DNA from: Paenibacillus albiflavus
Lineage (GTDB): Bacteria > Bacillota > Bacilli > Paenibacillales > NBRC-103111
DNA length: 64,000 nt
Reading direction: 5' to 3'
Assembly (NCBI RefSeq): GCF_004344915.1
Contig: NZ_SKFG01000004.1
Location: 124,001-188,000, forward strand
A program made the position numbers and the translations under genes. The notes below the pieces were generated by a model. That model saw only the letters and a list, made by a program, of their open reading frames with translations, searched no databases and was not told the origin of the DNA. Positions 61,201 through 64,000 of the stretch are shown one piece after another; the stretch's first letter is position 1, and every line of letters starts with the position of its first letter.

Positions 61201-62124
61201 ATGAATGATTTCATAATCGAATCGAAGAATCTTACGAAGAAGTACGAGGACCAAATAGCGGTCAATAATGTGAATATTCATGTGCGAAGCGGGAAAATCT
61301 ACGGCTTGCTTGGAAGGAATGGTGCGGGTAAAACGACCATTCTGAAGATGATTTTGGGACTTACGAATGTTACCTCTGGTGAAATAAGCGTTTTCGGCCA
61401 AAGGCTGCAGGGTAATCAGCGAAGTATCTACCCTCGCATCGGTTCTATGATTGAATCACCTGGATTTTATCCTAATTTGACGGGTACAGAGAACTTGCAA
61501 ATTTTCGCCAAATTGAGAGGCACACCCAAACCAAATGTCGTTCAAAGTGCTTTGGAAGTCGTGGGGTTGCCTTACAGGGATAAAAAACTGTTTTCCAATT
61601 ACTCGCTTGGCATGAAGCAGCGATTGGGGATAGCCAATGCGATTATGCATGATCCAGAACTCCTTATTTTAGATGAACCGACTAACGGGCTTGACCCTAT
61701 AGGTATCGCAGAAGTTCGGGATTTTATAAAGGATTTGAGCGTCAAGAAACAAAAAACAATCATCATATCGAGCCATATTCTTTCTGAAATTGCGCTATTG
61801 GCAGACGATATCGGTATTATCCATAATGGTGTTTTACTTGAGGAAAGCAGCTACGCAGAACTCGAAAAGAAGAACAGTAAGTATATCCTGCTGCGTGTTT
61901 CTTCTGCCTCGAAAGCAATCTGTATATTGGAGCAGCAATTTGGTATTTCCAATTTTGCGATTGACGATGATCATACGATCCGACTTTATGGTTTGGAGCA
62001 TCGTATGGTCGACATCAACAAGGCGCTAATGATGAACGATATTGGTGTAATGGAAGTTCAAGCCTGTAATGAAAGCCTGGAGGATTACTTCAAGAAGATT
62101 ACAGGAGGTGAAGGCATTGCTTAG
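61201..62124 (+). CDS. Lantibiotic-immunity-type ABC transporter ATPase (LanF/BcrA-like)
   Basis: 307-residue ATPase. Walker A GRNGAGKTTI, signature NYSLGMKQRLGIANA, Walker B LLILDEPTNGLDP and the SSHILSEI H-loop are intact, with a C-terminal extension of about 80 residues. LanF/BcrA-type ATPases work with two ABC-2-like permeases, both encoded next, to expel lantibiotics or related peptides from the membrane. ATG 61201 follows AGGTG; GTG 61192 lies in that site. First gene of the transporter operon. Confidence 0.9.
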   Translation: MNDFIIESKNLTKKYEDQIAVNNVNIHVRSGKIYGLLGRNGAGKTTILKMILGLTNVTSGEISVFGQRLQGNQRSIYPRIGSMIESPGFYPNLTGTENLQIFAKLRGTPKPNVVQSALEVVGLPYRDKKLFSNYSLGMKQRLGIANAIMHDPELLILDEPTNGLDPIGIAEVRDFIKDLSVKKQKTIIISSHILSEIALLADDIGIIHNGVLLEESSYAELEKKNSKYILLRVSSASKAICILEQQFGISNFAIDDDHTIRLYGLEHRMVDINKALMMNDIGVMEVQACNESLEDYFKKITGGEGIA

Positions 62125-62860
62125 TCTAATTCATACGGAAATGTTGAAACTGAAAAGAAAAAGAATGCTATGGGTTATGTTTGGCATTGCGGCTGCAATG
62201 CCTGCTCTTATAACTTTCTATGCATCAGGCATCTCACGGGAAAATTCCCTTATGGACAGCTTTATGGACTTTTACAAAATGTCTCTCGGATATATGAACA
62301 TTCTGATACTTCCTTGTATGTTAGGTATTTTGGGAACCATGATTTTTACGGATGAATACAAAAATGACACGATGAAGCAATTAGCGGTAGTACCTGTAAC
62401 AAAAATCGAGCTGCTTATTTCTAAAATCGCTATGCTCTTTATTTTGTCTACAACGATCATGCTTTTTACCGGTGTGCTAAACGTGATAGGCGGATTTATT
62501 GCGGGTGGTTTTTCTGACATTAACGGAACCCTCATATTGCGTGTATTTTCACTTTGCCTGATTAGCGGTTTATTAACGCCACTTGCATTGATGCCTGTGG
62601 TTTTGGTCATTGTGATTTCGAAAAAGGGATACATCCTTCCGATCAGCTTAAATGTAGTCTATGTTTTTCTTGGGTACATCGCAGCATCCTCCCTTGTCGG
62701 GATTCACCCAATTTCAAGCCTGATGAAAATTGTGTGGCACAATAATAAGGAAGGTGTCCTATTGGACGGAAGTTTACCGATGAGTATGATCAACATTGCT
62801 GCAATCGCGCTTGTGTGCTTTGCAACATCGGCATTATTTTTGAAAAGGCGGTTAGATTAA
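62117..62860 (+). CDS. Lantibiotic-immunity ABC permease (LanE/MutE-like)
   Basis: 247-residue permease with six hydrophobic segments. Start LLSLIHTEMLKLKRKRMLWVM and FTDEYKNDTMKQLAVVPVTKIELLISK are typical of the LanE/EpiE/MutE family. TTG 62117 has a perfect GGAGGTG six bases upstream and overlaps the ATPase stop by 8 bases, so it is coupled; the earlier in-frame ATG at 62069 lies inside the ATPase gene. Confidence 0.88.
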   Translation: MLSLIHTEMLKLKRKRMLWVMFGIAAAMPALITFYASGISRENSLMDSFMDFYKMSLGYMNILILPCMLGILGTMIFTDEYKNDTMKQLAVVPVTKIELLISKIAMLFILSTTIMLFTGVLNVIGGFIAGGFSDINGTLILRVFSLCLISGLLTPLALMPVVLVIVISKKGYILPISLNVVYVFLGYIAASSLVGIHPISSLMKIVWHNNKEGVLLDGSLPMSMINIAAIALVCFATSALFLKRRLD

Positions 62861-63595
62861 ATGTTGACTCTAGTCAAAATGGAAGTCCTCAAACTAAAAC
62901 GGTCCAATATTTTCCGTATTGCACTGCTGATTTTACTATTACTTACAGGAATTATTGTCATGCAAGGCTCCATGCTGCACAATGGGGTACGCTTTTTTGA
63001 TTCGCCAGGTTGGCTTTTGGAAGGGGCGCTATCCTGGGGGACATTTTATATTTTTCCAGCCATTTTCTCCTTGCTAGGAACTTATATGATAAGCAGAGAG
63101 TTTCAAGATGGAACAATGAAAATACTGCAGACCATTCCAGTTGATATGAACAAGCTTATAAAGGCGAAGCTTTTCACATCCTGTATCATGTCTATCATTC
63201 TATCGATAACGTTATTTATTTTGATTCTTATAAGTGAAATGATATTACATGTGCATCAGCTGTCAATCGACCTAATTCTAGGTTATTTCATACAATATTT
63301 GCTTCAAGGGATCGGGATCTTTATTGCCATTACTCCGATTATTGCGCTAACGGCCATTTTTCAAAAAAGCTATTTGCTTTCAATCGTATTTGCAATCATC
63401 TATTCCTTCATGGGCATATTTGCTGCCAGCTCCAAGCTGCATAGCATTTACCCTATTTCTGCAGTATTTGTGTTCTCGGGAGCGTACCCGGTTACGGGGA
63501 TGGCATATTGGTTAAGCTGTCTGAGTCTACTCGCTACCTTGGCAATAGCATTGATGATGCTGAAGCGTATAGGGGTGTATAAAGAAAAATTTTAA
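62861..63595 (+). CDS. Lantibiotic-immunity ABC permease (LanG/MutG-like)
   Basis: 244-residue permease, six hydrophobic segments, opening LTLVKMEVLKLKRSNIFRIA and containing ISREFQDGTMKILQTIPVDMNKLIKAKLF, the same DGTMK-type cytoplasmic motif as its partner. ATG immediately follows the stop of the previous gene. Together with the ATPase and the first permease it completes a LanFEG-type set. No structural lantibiotic gene or modification enzyme is visible in the window, so this looks like a resistance rather than self-immunity module. Confidence 0.88.
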   Translation: MLTLVKMEVLKLKRSNIFRIALLILLLLTGIIVMQGSMLHNGVRFFDSPGWLLEGALSWGTFYIFPAIFSLLGTYMISREFQDGTMKILQTIPVDMNKLIKAKLFTSCIMSIILSITLFILILISEMILHVHQLSIDLILGYFIQYLLQGIGIFIAITPIIALTAIFQKSYLLSIVFAIIYSFMGIFAASSKLHSIYPISAVFVFSGAYPVTGMAYWLSCLSLLATLAIALMMLKRIGVYKEKF

Positions 63596-63691
63596 TAATA
63601 GTCTAGTCATTATATTGAAACCTTTCGCAACAACCTTCCGTCTATTTGTGTAGATTATGGTAAATCCTAGTTTACGAGGAGGAAGATGATT

Positions 63692-64000
63692 GTGAAATTA
63701 TTGAAAATGGCTAGTACAGTGGCAGTCGCATCTGCATTGCTGCTGTCAACTGCTGCTCCTGCGGTTATGGCCGCAAGTACAGAGGTATCAACGTCAGAGC
63801 AAACAATGATCATAGATTATCCAGATGGGAAAACTCAGCGAGTGGTAGAGGCGAAGTTATCCAAGGAACAAGCAATCGAAATCGCAAATAAATACATCCA
63901 GATTCCAAGCGATTATAAGCTACAGTCTGCTAATTTGAACTCCGATTGGAGCAATAGCGGAAGTTCTAGCTCATGGTATCTTAACTTTACGAAGCAAGAT
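63692..64000 (+). CDS. Secreted protein, YcdB/DUF4901-like, truncated by the window end
   Basis: The first 103 residues of an exported protein that continues beyond the window. The signal peptide (about 1-28) is KLLKMASTVAVASALLLSTA followed by APAVMA-AS. The mature part includes KLSKEQAIEIANKYIQIPSDYKLQSA and SSSWYLNFTKQD, a pattern like the YcdB/YcdC repeat (PepSY-like) domains of Bacillus. AGGAGG at 63678-63683 best serves GTG 63692; ATG 63686 in the same frame is too close. Confidence 0.7.
   Translation, partial: MKLLKMASTVAVASALLLSTAAPAVMAASTEVSTSEQTMIIDYPDGKTQRVVEAKLSKEQAIEIANKYIQIPSDYKLQSANLNSDWSNSGSSSSWYLNFTKQD

Noticed and set aside
63596-63691. Second response-regulator site before the last gene
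   Set aside because: No copy of the GGCAAGGTTT direct repeat is present in this spacer, so I do not link the secreted protein to the two-component system.
1-64000. tRNA, rRNA or prophage genes
   Set aside because: No cloverleaf-like TTCGANTC contexts with matching acceptor stems, no rRNA-like stretches and no phage structural or integrase genes were seen.

Overview
The window reads as about 64 kb of chromosome from a low-to-mid GC, spore-former-type Firmicute, most likely Paenibacillus or a close relative. This rests on strong AGGAGG-type ribosome binding sites, frequent TTG/GTG starts, rho-independent terminators after most transcription units, and gene content typical of Paenibacillaceae: a YesN-like REC+AraC regulator, a copper-amine-oxidase-domain plus NlpC/P60 wall hydrolase, fixABCX, psuKG, a GlnRS gene and a YvdTSR-like SMR locus. 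I saw no rRNA, tRNA, CRISPR array, prophage or intact insertion sequence. Assignments come from reading protein motifs, not from database searches.

Layout. 1-1250: a small unknown gene, a tandem 103-bp repeat array and a small membrane protein. 1533-5140: fixABCX (an electron-transfer flavoprotein system) with a 55-residue add-on protein. 5330-12195: orphan response regulator, membrane proteins (TVP38-type, MFS, YjiH-type), mscL, and patB. 12415-14036: a purine riboswitch in front of a FAD-dependent oxidoreductase. 14090-18155: DUF1904, a YeiH exporter divergent from its LysR regulator, CheY, a PilZ/YcgR protein, DUF423. 18343-24037: a five-gene oligopeptide/dipeptide ABC importer with intercistronic hairpins. 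24198-24932: preQ1 riboswitch and yhhQ. 24994-30560: NlpC/P60 hydrolase, pdxK, and a 1038-residue GNAT-fusion gene behind a long leader with a short ORF and two terminators. 30715-41516: a nucleotidase, hemolysin-III-like protein, hydrolase, MFS, psuK-psuG, polysaccharide deacetylase, glnS and a DsrE protein. 41640-42118: a second array of the same 103-bp repeat, inverted. 42213-49570: GNAT, a lone trpB, tetR-SMR-SMR, cls, DUF6483, an NSS symporter and a small protein.

49600-58553 is an accessory, resistance-flavoured stretch: a remnant that may be an IS end, a three-hairpin element, GrpB, two GNATs, a DJ-1 protein, an aminoglycoside nucleotidyltransferase-like gene, a gene remnant, and a heterodimeric BmrCD-type multidrug ABC exporter whose leader has a 27-codon ORF and two tandem terminators (ribosome-mediated attenuation architecture). 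58689-63595: rluF, then a two-component system and a LanFEG-type peptide-antibiotic immunity ABC transporter with a recognisable response-regulator binding site. A secreted protein gene runs off the right end.

Most noteworthy: (i) a 103-bp two-hairpin repeat family in two arrays 41 kb apart, with compensatory changes; (ii) two leader-ORF/tandem-terminator leaders, one before bmrCD and one before the unusual GNAT fusion; (iii) a guanine-type aptamer whose terminator overlaps the aptamer in an ON arrangement.
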